A stretch of 5,429 nucleotides of DNA from Candidatus Peregrinibacteria bacterium (GTDB taxonomy: Bacteria > Patescibacteriota > Gracilibacteria > UBA1369 > UBA12463), in NCBI GenBank assembly GCA_023245695.1, contig JAHFJT010000079.1:1-5429 (forward strand). Reading direction: 5' to 3'. Both the position numbers and the translations under genes were made by a program. Shown one piece after another: positions 1-4,904 of this stretch (position 1 is its first letter; the number at the start of each line of letters is the position of its first letter). The notes under the pieces were generated by a model. The model was given only the letters and a program-made list of their open reading frames with translations. It searched no databases and was not told the DNA's origin.

Positions 1-94
1 CTTTTGTCTCGAAATTCATGTCAACTACTCATCAATTAGCTTCAAATTACGACGAACTTCAGCTCGAACTCCGAGGAAGTCACTTGATGTTTCT

Positions 95-135
95 CTTAGC
101 ATTTAGCTTCAGGAAGCTCCTAGGCTAGGCTTTTT
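95..135 (+). terminator. possible intrinsic terminator ahead of rny
   Basis: An outer 6-bp stem pairs CTTAGC at 95-100 with GCTAGG at 124-129, including one G-U pair. It encloses a 5-bp hairpin, AGCTT at 105-109 with AAGCT at 114-118 and loop CAGG. A run of five T follows at 131-135. It could end an upstream unit or be a leader hairpin of rny. The stem is modest and interrupted, so this is a weak call. I recognise no protein in bases 1-94. Confidence 0.35.
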
Positions 136-208
136 CACAGTTGTTTTTTCGATTCCAGGGATGCACGGTGGGAACCAACGATTATTTGGTCTAACGTTCA
201 ATACCCCT

Positions 209-1735
209 ATGGATGCATTATCATTATTACTGGTCCTCATCGGACTGGCAGTCGGATCTGCCGCAGGTTACGCGGTCCGAAAAGTATTTCTCAGTAAACG
301 AGATCGTGAAGTTGCGCAGCAGACGCAGCGCATGATCGACGAAGCCAATATGAAGGCAAAGGAGATGGTCATGGAGGCGAAAAATGAGTCGCTTCGTATG
401 CAGGAAGAGATCAAGCGTGAGGAGCGGATGAAGCACGAGCAGCTTGAAAAGATGGAGCAGCGTCTCACGAGCAAGGAGCAATCGCTCGACAAGAAGCTCG
501 ATGAGTCCGAGAAGATGAAGTCTGATCTTGAGCAGAAGGCTCAGTCGGTGAAGGCACTCCGAGAAGAGATCGAAAAAATGTACAATGCCCAGGCAGCCCA
601 GCTTCAGAAAATTGCCGCACTCAGTCCTGAGCAGGCTCGCGAGATGCTCTTGAAGCAGGTGGAGGAAGAGGCCAAAGGCGATCTCCTCATTCAGATGGAG
701 AAGGCCGAAAAGGAGCTCAAAGATTCTGCCAAAGAGCGAGCTCGATACTTGATCGCTGATGCGATCCAGCGTGTGGCCGCAGATGTCACGGCTGAGTCGA
801 CGGTGACCATCGTGAACTTACCTTCAGATGATCTCAAGGGTCGAATCATCGGCCGTGAAGGACGAAATATCAATACCTTTGAGCAGATTACGGGTATCGA
901 TGTCATCGTGGATGATACGCCAGGGTCCATTGTGATCAGTGGCTTTGATATGATTCGACGATACATTGCGAAAATGACGCTCGAGCGGTTGATCGTCGAT
1001 GGACGAATTCACCCGGCTCGCATCGAAGAGACCTATGAGAAGGTGAAGGAAGATGTGAATAACATTATCAAGGAGCTTGGAGAAAAGGCCGTCTTCGAAG
1101 TTGGAGTTACGGGTCTGCATCCAAATCTCGTGAAGTTGCTTGGACGTCTCAAGTTCCGAATCAGCTACGGACAGAATGTGTTGAAGCACTCGATGGAGGT
1201 TGCGGTGCTCGCAGGAGCGCTCGCGGCTGAGCTTGGTGCCGATGTGAATGTGTGTAAGAAGGCTGGCCTTTTGCATGACATTGGCAAGGCGGTCGATCAC
1301 GAGATTCAAGGAAACCATGTGAAGATTGGCGCAGAAATTGCGAAGAAGTTTGGTCTGACTCCGGATGTCGTTCACGCGATTGAGGCTCATGATGGCGACA
1401 TCGAGCCAAAGAGCGTGGAGGCGATGTTGGTCGAGGCGGCGAACTTGATTTCCAATGCTCGTCCAGGTGCTTCTAAAGAAAATCTCGATACCTTCATCCG
1501 ACGTATGCAGGAGCTTGAGAATTTGTGCTTGTCATTTGGCGGCGTGAAGAAGGCGTATGCCCTTCAGGCAGGTAATGAGGTTCGTATCTTTGTGAATGCT
1601 GATGACCTCGACGACCTCGGTAGCAAGCGGTTGTCACATGACGTGGCTCGAAAGATCGAACGAGACTTCCAGCACCCAAATCCGATCAAGGTCAACGTGA
1701 TCCGTGAGATCCGAAAGGACGCGACGGCGGATTAA
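209..1735 (+). CDS. rny: ribonuclease Y, membrane-anchored endoribonuclease
   Basis: RNase Y starts bulk mRNA decay by endonucleolytic cleavage and sits at the inner face of the membrane. The protein from 209 is 508 aa, normal for the family. Its order is typical: a hydrophobic helix just after the start (LLLVLIGLAVGSAAGYAV), a charged coiled coil rich in K/E/M/Q, a KH domain with GRIIGREGRN, and an HD domain with LLHDIGKA. The C-terminal part keeps ARPGA, the QAGNEVRIFV block and IKVNVIRE. An in-frame ATG at 161 adds 16 residues and cannot be excluded; 209 is preferred because family members begin directly at the TM helix. Counting from 161, the HD residues are H343 and H372-D373. The usual AHHGD reads AHDGD (D411), and the usual AAD before ARPGA reads AAN (N428), both at expected metal-site positions. 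The exonuclease gene follows after 22 bases, so the two are probably co-transcribed. Confidence 0.96.
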   Translation: MDALSLLLVLIGLAVGSAAGYAVRKVFLSKRDREVAQQTQRMIDEANMKAKEMVMEAKNESLRMQEEIKREERMKHEQLEKMEQRLTSKEQSLDKKLDESEKMKSDLEQKAQSVKALREEIEKMYNAQAAQLQKIAALSPEQAREMLLKQVEEEAKGDLLIQMEKAEKELKDSAKERARYLIADAIQRVAADVTAESTVTIVNLPSDDLKGRIIGREGRNINTFEQITGIDVIVDDTPGSIVISGFDMIRRYIAKMTLERLIVDGRIHPARIEETYEKVKEDVNNIIKELGEKAVFEVGVTGLHPNLVKLLGRLKFRISYGQNVLKHSMEVAVLAGALAAELGADVNVCKKAGLLHDIGKAVDHEIQGNHVKIGAEIAKKFGLTPDVVHAIEAHDGDIEPKSVEAMLVEAANLISNARPGASKENLDTFIRRMQELENLCLSFGGVKKAYALQAGNEVRIFVNADDLDDLGSKRLSHDVARKIERDFQHPNPIKVNVIREIRKDATAD

Positions 1736-1757
1736 TATTGTAACGAGAGCTTTTTTC

Positions 1758-2468
1758 ATGCGAACCCTCTTTCTCGACACAGAAACCACCGGCATCGATC
1801 GTGGTGCGCGGCTCGTGCAGCTGGCGTACAAGAACGCGCTGACGGGTGAGGAGGTGTGCGAGTACTTCAACCCACCATGCGAGATTTCGTATGGTGCGAT
1901 GTCGGTGCATCACATTACACATGAGATGGTGGCCGATAAGCCTGCTTTTGCGGGAAGCGAACACTGCTCGAAATTGTTAAGCGTGTTGAGCGAGACGATT
2001 TGTGTGGCACATAATGCCCCCTTTGATATTGGAATTTTGCGGAATGAGGGCGTGGAGATTTCTACGTATATCGATACGCTCCAGGTTGCGAAGCATTTGC
2101 TCGTGAGCGATAAACACAGTTTGCAGTATTTGCGATACTCGCTTGGACTTGTGACCCGCGAGGTGAAGGCACACGACGCGCTGGGTGATGTGCTCGTGCT
2201 TGAGGCACTTTTTATGCATCTTGCTGGTATCGTGCGTGAGAAGTTTAGATGTGCGACTGACGATGAGATTGTCGATAAGATGCTTGAACTTACGTATGAA
2301 CCGGTGGCTCTGAATATGTTCACCTTTGGCAAGTACAAAGGCAAAACGTTCGATGAGGTTCGCGGTACTGATCGTGGATACATCCAGTGGCTGCATACGA
2401 GTGAGTCTGCGAAGCCGGCTGCTGATCGGAATGCTGATCTCATGCACACGCTTGAGAAGTATCTCTAG
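1758..2468 (+). CDS. DEDDh 3'-5' exonuclease with ExoX-like C-terminal domain
   Basis: This is a DnaQ-superfamily exonuclease of 236 aa that would remove nucleotides from 3' ends using two metal ions. ExoI is FLDTETTG with D7 and E9. ExoII is HNAPFD with D90. ExoIII is HDALGD with H139 and D144, which places it in the DEDDh class. After the catalytic domain, residues about 187-211 carry FGKYKGKTFDEV and a Y-I-Q-W-L segment. This is the small C-terminal motif seen in exonuclease X-like proteins and in related stand-alone domains. The frame stays open upstream to 1704, overlapping rny. The ATG at 1758 is chosen because ExoI normally lies at the extreme N-terminus and GAGAG sits about 8 bases upstream. 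DNA repair or trimming is the likely role; RNA as a substrate is possible given the RNase Y neighbour. It is too short and lacks the motifs for a polymerase III epsilon assignment. Confidence 0.9.
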   Translation: MRTLFLDTETTGIDRGARLVQLAYKNALTGEEVCEYFNPPCEISYGAMSVHHITHEMVADKPAFAGSEHCSKLLSVLSETICVAHNAPFDIGILRNEGVEISTYIDTLQVAKHLLVSDKHSLQYLRYSLGLVTREVKAHDALGDVLVLEALFMHLAGIVREKFRCATDDEIVDKMLELTYEPVALNMFTFGKYKGKTFDEVRGTDRGYIQWLHTSESAKPAADRNADLMHTLEKYL

Positions 2469-2506
2469 CGTTCTTTGAAGTAGTGGTAGGATTGAGAGTG
2501 CCTTTT

Positions 2507-2515
2507 TGGTATACT
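2507..2515 (+). promoter_or_regulatory. extended -10 promoter of the VOC gene
   Basis: TGGTATACT gives the TG-N extension followed by a hexamer matching TATAAT at five of six positions. No good -35 lies 16-18 bases upstream, which is usual for extended -10 promoters. Transcription would start near 2522 and leave a leader of about 20 bases. A second TATACC at 2521-2526 could be an alternative. Confidence 0.5.
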
Positions 2516-2541
2516 CTTTTTATACCTTTTAGATTTTGTTT

Positions 2542-3423
2542 ATGAAAAATATTACACCATTTTTGTGGTTCGATGATCAAGCAGAGGAAGCCGTAAATTT
2601 TTATACATCGATTTTTGAGAACTCAAAGATTGGACATGTTGCTCGATACGATAAAGCATCTGCCGAAGTCTCTGGACGTCCAGAGGGGAGTGCGATGACG
2701 GTTGGTTTTGAGCTCGCTGGTCAGTCATTTGCCGCTTTGAATGGCGATCCAATTTATAAGTTTACTCCGGCGATTTCTTGGTTTGTCGGTTGCAAAACGG
2801 AAGAAGAGGTTCAAAAATTGTACGATGCATTGGTAGAAGGTGGAACGGTGATGATGCCGCTTCAAGAGTATCCATTCAGCAAAAAATATGCGTGGATTGC
2901 TGATAAGTTTGGCGTTTCTTGGCAGTTGAACCTCGATGACCGTGCTCAGAAAATCTCACCGGCTCTTATGTTTACGGGTGCAGATTTTGGAAAGGCGGAG
3001 GAGGCGATAAACTTTTATACATCACTTTTTTCGAACTCGAATATTGCGCAAATCTCACGCTATGCGGCTGGAGAAGGGGACAAGGAGGGTGCGGTGAAGT
3101 ACGCGGAATTCTCAGTGAACGGGTATCAGTTTATCGGAATGGAGAGTAGTTTTGATCACAAGTTTGCTTTCACGGAAGCGACATCATTTATGGTGAGCTG
3201 CGAGACTCAGGAGGAGATCGATTTCTTCTGGGACAAACTTTCCGCGGACAAAGCGTCTGAGCAGTGTGGTTGGCTCAAGGACAAGTACGGCGTCTCTTGG
3301 CAGATCGTCCCAGCGGTTTTAGACAAACTCCTCGGCGACCCAGATCCCGCAAAAGCCCAGCGCGTCATGAAAGCCATGCTCCAGATGAAGAAGCTGGATA
3401 TTAAAAGCTTGGAGGAGGCGTAA
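2542..3423 (+). CDS. tandem PhnB-like VOC (glyoxalase/bleomycin-resistance fold) protein
   Basis: The protein is 293 aa and consists of two copies of a PhnB-like domain of the VOC superfamily. Databases often label this group '3-demethylubiquinone methyltransferase', without evidence of that activity. Copy one spans about residues 3-131: ITPFLWF, then AVNFYTSIF, and ending in DKFGVSWQLN. Copy two spans about 138-257: ISPALMF, then AINFYTSLF, and ending in CGWLKDKYGVSWQIVP. A tail of about 35 residues (PAKAQRVMKAMLQMKKLDI) resembles the usual C-terminal end of single-domain members. Single-domain members are about 150 aa and act as dimers, so this looks like an internal duplication forming both halves of the dimer in one chain. 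Substrate and reaction cannot be read from sequence. The ATG at 2542 is preferred to a TTG two codons earlier. There is no Shine-Dalgarno sequence; the leader is T-rich. The gene has its own promoter and is not obviously in an operon. Confidence 0.88.
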   Translation: MKNITPFLWFDDQAEEAVNFYTSIFENSKIGHVARYDKASAEVSGRPEGSAMTVGFELAGQSFAALNGDPIYKFTPAISWFVGCKTEEEVQKLYDALVEGGTVMMPLQEYPFSKKYAWIADKFGVSWQLNLDDRAQKISPALMFTGADFGKAEEAINFYTSLFSNSNIAQISRYAAGEGDKEGAVKYAEFSVNGYQFIGMESSFDHKFAFTEATSFMVSCETQEEIDFFWDKLSADKASEQCGWLKDKYGVSWQIVPAVLDKLLGDPDPAKAQRVMKAMLQMKKLDIKSLEEA

Positions 3424-3432
3424 AAGGCTTAC

Positions 3433-3478
3433 GGGTTTGTTAGAAATTATTCAAGAATTATTCAACGGTTTGTTAGAA
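3433..3478. repeat. 12-bp direct repeat enclosing an 11-bp tandem repeat
   Basis: GGTTTGTTAGAA occurs at 3434-3445 and again at 3467-3478, exactly 33 bases apart. Between them AATTATTCAA occurs at 3445-3454 and 3456-3465, a period of 11. All spacings are multiples of 11, close to one helical turn, so the copies face the same side of the DNA. The region could be a protein-binding array upstream of the tRNA-like element or a slippage-made repeat. Confidence 0.7.
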
Positions 3479-3512
3479 CGGATCTGTAGTATTTGTTTTG
3501 CCAGAAGTGATT

Positions 3513-3580
3513 TGGGGGTCCCTGGTGGGGTCTAGGGACTTGCTATTCTCTGGATGCGGGTTCGATTCCCGTAACCTCCA
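3513..3580 (+). ncRNA. tRNA-like / tmRNA-end-like RNA, alanine type, degenerate
   Basis: A 7-bp acceptor-like stem (TGGGGGT with ACCTCCA) is followed at the 3' end by a textbook T-arm. Stem GCGGG at 3556-3560 pairs with CCCGT at 3568-3572 around the 7-base loop TTCGATT. Counting the stem from G3514, the third pair is G3516-U3577, the G3-U70 alanine identity pair shared by tRNA-Ala and tmRNA. The middle contains CTTGCTA, which would place a UGC (Ala) anticodon at 3541-3543. The rest is not a normal cloverleaf. The element is about 6 bases short, positions 8-9 are missing, and the D-like hairpin (CCCT 3520-3523 with AGGG 3534-3537) competes with the anticodon-like stem. CCA is not encoded; the following bases are CATTT. 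Options are a decayed tRNA-Ala, a tmRNA remnant lacking its tag reading frame, or a functional tRNA mimic. It is unlikely to decode normally. Confidence 0.45.
3531..3546 (+). repeat. direct repeat copy 1 (inside the tRNA-like element)
   Basis: TCTAGGGACTTGCTAT lies over the anticodon-like part of the tRNA-like element. It matches copy 2 at 3644-3659 at 15 of 16 positions; the single difference is G versus A at the sixth base. Confidence 0.7.
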
Positions 3581-3601
3581 CATTTCTGGCAATGGTATAA
3601 A

Positions 3602-3635
3602 AAGAAGAACCATCTAAGAGTAGGTGGTTCTTCTT
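3602..3635. terminator. 14-bp hairpin, probable terminator
   Basis: Bases 3602-3615 pair with 3622-3635 around a 6-base loop; 13 of the pairs are Watson-Crick and one is G-U. The arms are A/G-rich and T/C-rich (GAAGAACCA with TGGTTCTTC). On the - strand the stem runs into a continuous T tract ending TTTTTAT. On the + strand the tail is TTCTTCTTC and then CGCG. It could therefore end transcripts from either side but looks better for the - strand. Confidence 0.6.
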
Positions 3636-3643
3636 CGCGTGGA

Positions 3644-3666
3644 TCTAGAGACTTGCTATGTGTCTA
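3644..3666 (+). repeat. direct repeat copy 2, forming its own stem-loop
   Basis: TCTAGAGACTTGCTAT (3644-3659) repeats the internal segment of the tRNA-like element. Here it forms a 7-bp stem, TAGAGAC (3646-3652) with GTGTCTA (3660-3666), with one G-G mismatch. The 7-base loop TTGCTAT has anticodon-loop size. The acceptor and T-arm are not repeated. Confidence 0.6.
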
Positions 3667-3699
3667 TTGTAGTATGCTTCCTATCCTGGCTCAATATCT

Positions 3700-3732
3700 A
3701 AAAAGGCGAAGAGTCATGTTCTTCGTCTTTTT
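3700..3732. terminator. bidirectional Rho-independent terminator
   Basis: Thirteen contiguous pairs, AAAAAGGCGAAGA at 3700-3712 with TCTTCGTCTTTTT at 3720-3732, enclose the 7-base loop GTCATGT. The G/C-containing core and the A-run/T-run edges give a U tract in both directions. This fits its place between the + strand VOC and tRNA-like region and the - strand kinase gene. Confidence 0.82.
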
Positions 3733-3733
3733 G

Positions 3734-3782
3734 TGAATCTACGCGTTGGATGGAAGTTTGACCTGCTTCCCGGGTAGATTCA
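3734..3782. repeat. 9-bp inverted repeat with 31-base loop
   Basis: TGAATCTAC at 3734-3742 and GTAGATTCA at 3774-3782 are perfect reverse complements. The loop holds CCCGGG at 3769-3774. It lies in the 3' trailer of the kinase transcript. Confidence 0.5.
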
Positions 3783-3812
3783 GAAGGGCTCCACCACCTC
3801 TCTTGCGAGAGA

Positions 3813-3833
3813 AATGTGCAACGGTTGCACATT
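3813..3833. repeat. 21-bp perfect palindrome at the kinase stop codon
   Basis: AATGTGCAAC (3813-3822) is the exact reverse complement of GTTGCACATT (3824-3833), around a single central base. The right arm covers two bases of the kinase TAA stop codon. There is no T tract, so it is a poor terminator. The size and symmetry suit a dimeric DNA-binding protein. A small hairpin, CTCTC/GAGAG with loop TTGC, lies next to it at 3798-3811. Confidence 0.65.
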
Positions 3834-4698
3834 AAGCATTGATGCTTGCTCTGATTATATCAGATTTAAAAGTAAGTGTGAATTTAGCTCCATAATCTTC
3901 GCTGTTATTTGGTAGGCCTCCATGCGGTTCACAGCGTATCGTTCCATTCATGATGCCCATTTTTTCTTGAGCTCTGCCGAGTCCAATGCCACCTTTTTCT
4001 CCCTGTTTTTCTGGGTTCCAGTTAAAAATATTGGATGCTCGTTCAACGCTTATTCCTTGTCCATTGTCTGATATTTCAATCACACCGTTTTCACCACTTC
4101 TTTTGATGACGATTTCAAGTGTGTCGCCTTTTCCGTGCATTCCGGCATTCGTGGCTATATTCAGGAGGAGCATTGCGACGATTGGTTCATGAATGAGGCC
4201 CATGAATTGGTCCTTAATTTTTATTGCAAAGTTTTTTGAGCGCCAATGTTTTCTGAACTGCCCTTCGAGCCACGGGGTAATTTCTGTTACCAGGTCTTTG
4301 ATGTTTACTGACTTCAGGCGTAATTCGGCTTCTGGAGCCCAGAATTCCATTTCATGGAGAACCCAGAGGACTCTTTGAGTATCTCGCTTAAGTTTCTCTA
4401 TGATTTTTTCTACCTCCTCTGGTGGTTTTTCGAGTTCATATGGCAGTATTTCCGCATAAGTTGCCACGTCACCGAGTGGAGCTACTTCATCATGAAAGAG
4501 GATATGTGTGCAGATATTTTGCTTATCTCGTATTTCTTGGATAATTTCTAAAATTTCTGCCTGCTCTTTACTCCATCGTTCTGCATCCTCTTTTTTTGGA
4601 GGGATGTGACTTTCTGATAGCTCTTTTTGTAGCTGCTCATATTTTTTTGTTTGCTCTTTGAGGAGCTGCCAGTCTTCGGATTCGATTTGGGATTTCAT
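3832..4698 (-). CDS. orphan soluble sensor histidine kinase
   Basis: This protein of 288 aa would autophosphorylate a histidine and pass the phosphate to a response regulator. Residues about 10-60 are charged and probably helical. A HisKA-like dimerisation segment follows, with FHDEVAPLGDVATYAEIL, where H69 is the likely phospho-acceptor. The ATP-binding domain shows an N box (LLLNIATNAGMHG, N180 and N184), a G1 box (DNGQG, D211) and a G2 box (GGIGLG, 236-241), ending in GAKFTLTF. There is no signal peptide, membrane helix or recognisable PAS/GAF sensor domain, so it should be cytosolic, with the signal perhaps sensed by the coiled-coil part or a partner. No response regulator gene lies nearby. 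It has its own promoter and is divergent from groES. Codon choice (AAA, CAA, ATT) appears more AT-leaning than in rny, a mild hint of separate origin. Confidence 0.88.
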   Translation of the reverse strand: MKSQIESEDWQLLKEQTKKYEQLQKELSESHIPPKKEDAERWSKEQAEILEIIQEIRDKQNICTHILFHDEVAPLGDVATYAEILPYELEKPPEEVEKIIEKLKRDTQRVLWVLHEMEFWAPEAELRLKSVNIKDLVTEITPWLEGQFRKHWRSKNFAIKIKDQFMGLIHEPIVAMLLLNIATNAGMHGKGDTLEIVIKRSGENGVIEISDNGQGISVERASNIFNWNPEKQGEKGGIGLGRAQEKMGIMNGTIRCEPHGGLPNNSEDYGAKFTLTFKSDIIRASINA

Positions 4699-4723
4699 GT
4701 ATCAGGCTTGATAATAAGGCTGG

Positions 4724-4752
4724 ATTTTAGCTTTTTCGTATTTGAGAGTCAA
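4724..4752 (-). promoter_or_regulatory. sigma-70-type promoter of the histidine kinase gene
   Basis: On the - strand, TTGACT (4752-4747) is followed after exactly 17 bases by TAAAAT (4729-4724). Transcription would start near 4717 and leave a leader of about 18 bases without a clear Shine-Dalgarno sequence. The segment ATTTTAGCTTT covers the -10 (4724-4734) and recurs just upstream of the -35 (4752-4762), 28 bases away. This could be a paired binding site. Confidence 0.65.
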
Positions 4753-4803
4753 TTTTAGCTTTGCTCAGCTTCTTTCTAGCTAGGAGATTTGGTGTTTTTA
4801 CCC

Positions 4804-4832
4804 TTGATCAGATCGAATTAGCACTCTAAAAT
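4804..4832 (+). promoter_or_regulatory. groES-groEL promoter
   Basis: TTGATC (4804-4809) and TAAAAT (4827-4832) are separated by 17 bases, the ideal spacing for a vegetative sigma-70 promoter. The -10 lies in the spacer of the CIRCE operator. The start would be near 4839, giving a leader of about 65 bases. Confidence 0.72.
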
Positions 4833-4844
4833 ACCAAGTGCTAA
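4818..4844. promoter_or_regulatory. CIRCE operator (HrcA binding site)
   Basis: TTAGCACTC, nine spacer bases, then AAGTGCTAA. This matches the CIRCE consensus TTAGCACTC-N9-GAGTGCTAA at 17 of 18 arm positions. It overlaps the groES -10 and probable start site, so HrcA binding would block the polymerase until heat shock titrates HrcA. hrcA itself is not in this window. Confidence 0.93.
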
Positions 4845-4866
4845 AATAGCGCCAGACGGGGCTATT
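4845..4866 (+). promoter_or_regulatory. 5' leader hairpin of the groES mRNA
   Basis: AATAGC (4845-4850) pairs with GCTATT (4861-4866), extended by CC/GG (4852-4853 with 4859-4860) after a bulged G, with loop AGACG. It would sit at the very start of the transcript and may stabilise the mRNA. There is no T tract, so it is not a terminator. Confidence 0.4.
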
Positions 4867-4904
4867 CGGGTACACACTTTTATTATCCCTAACTATTTTA
4901 TTAT

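Larger units (their letters stand above)
3498..3592. repeat. inverted repeat that closes the tRNA-like element
   Basis: Bases 3498-3509 (TTGCCAGAAGTG) pair with 3581-3592 (CATTTCTGGCAA): nine perfect pairs, then G-U, U-A and G-C. After a three-base bulge (3510-3512) on the 5' side, the helix runs directly into the 7-bp acceptor-like stem 3513-3519/3574-3580. The total is 19 pairs. Seen as DNA, this is a 95-base element with imperfect terminal inverted repeats. Seen as RNA, it is one long closing helix. No target-site duplication is evident. Confidence 0.7.
3424..3831. other. 408-base non-coding, structure-rich intergenic region
   Basis: No open frame here has a recognisable protein. From left to right it holds direct repeats (3433-3478), a tRNA-like element in a long closing helix (3498-3592), a hairpin (3602-3635), a second copy of the element's internal 16-mer (3644-3659), a two-way terminator (3700-3732), a 9-bp inverted repeat (3734-3782), a 5-bp hairpin (3798-3811) and a palindrome abutting the kinase stop codon. 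It separates convergent units: the VOC gene on + and the kinase on -. Confidence 0.7.

Noticed and set aside
25..102. 25-codon reading frame on the - strand starting at 102
   Set aside because: Too short, no recognisable family and no ribosome binding site. It overlaps the terminator-like hairpin.
2..106. Tail of an upstream + strand gene ending at TAG 104-106
   Set aside because: The frame is open from the left edge but its translation resembles nothing I know. About 35 codons can stay open by chance.
824..1390. 188-codon reading frame antisense to rny
   Set aside because: It lies entirely over the conserved KH/HD coding sequence of rny and its translation shows no family features; it is a by-product of codon bias.
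3593..3601. TGGTATAAA as an extended -10 promoter
   Set aside because: The bases match well, but transcription would start inside the 3602-3635 hairpin and there is no gene to serve. The A run may simply be the terminator edge of the - strand.
3745..3785. SRP RNA core on the - strand (GGGAAGCAGG resembles GGAAGCAG)
   Set aside because: The preceding CAGG-type strand and the surrounding helix needed for SRP domain IV are missing.
3513..3832. Complete tmRNA (ssrA), standard or permuted two-piece
   Set aside because: The TGGATGCGGGTTCGA end is very like tmRNA, but no tag reading frame ending in Ala-Ala-stop, no conserved D-loop segment and no second acceptor strand downstream were found.
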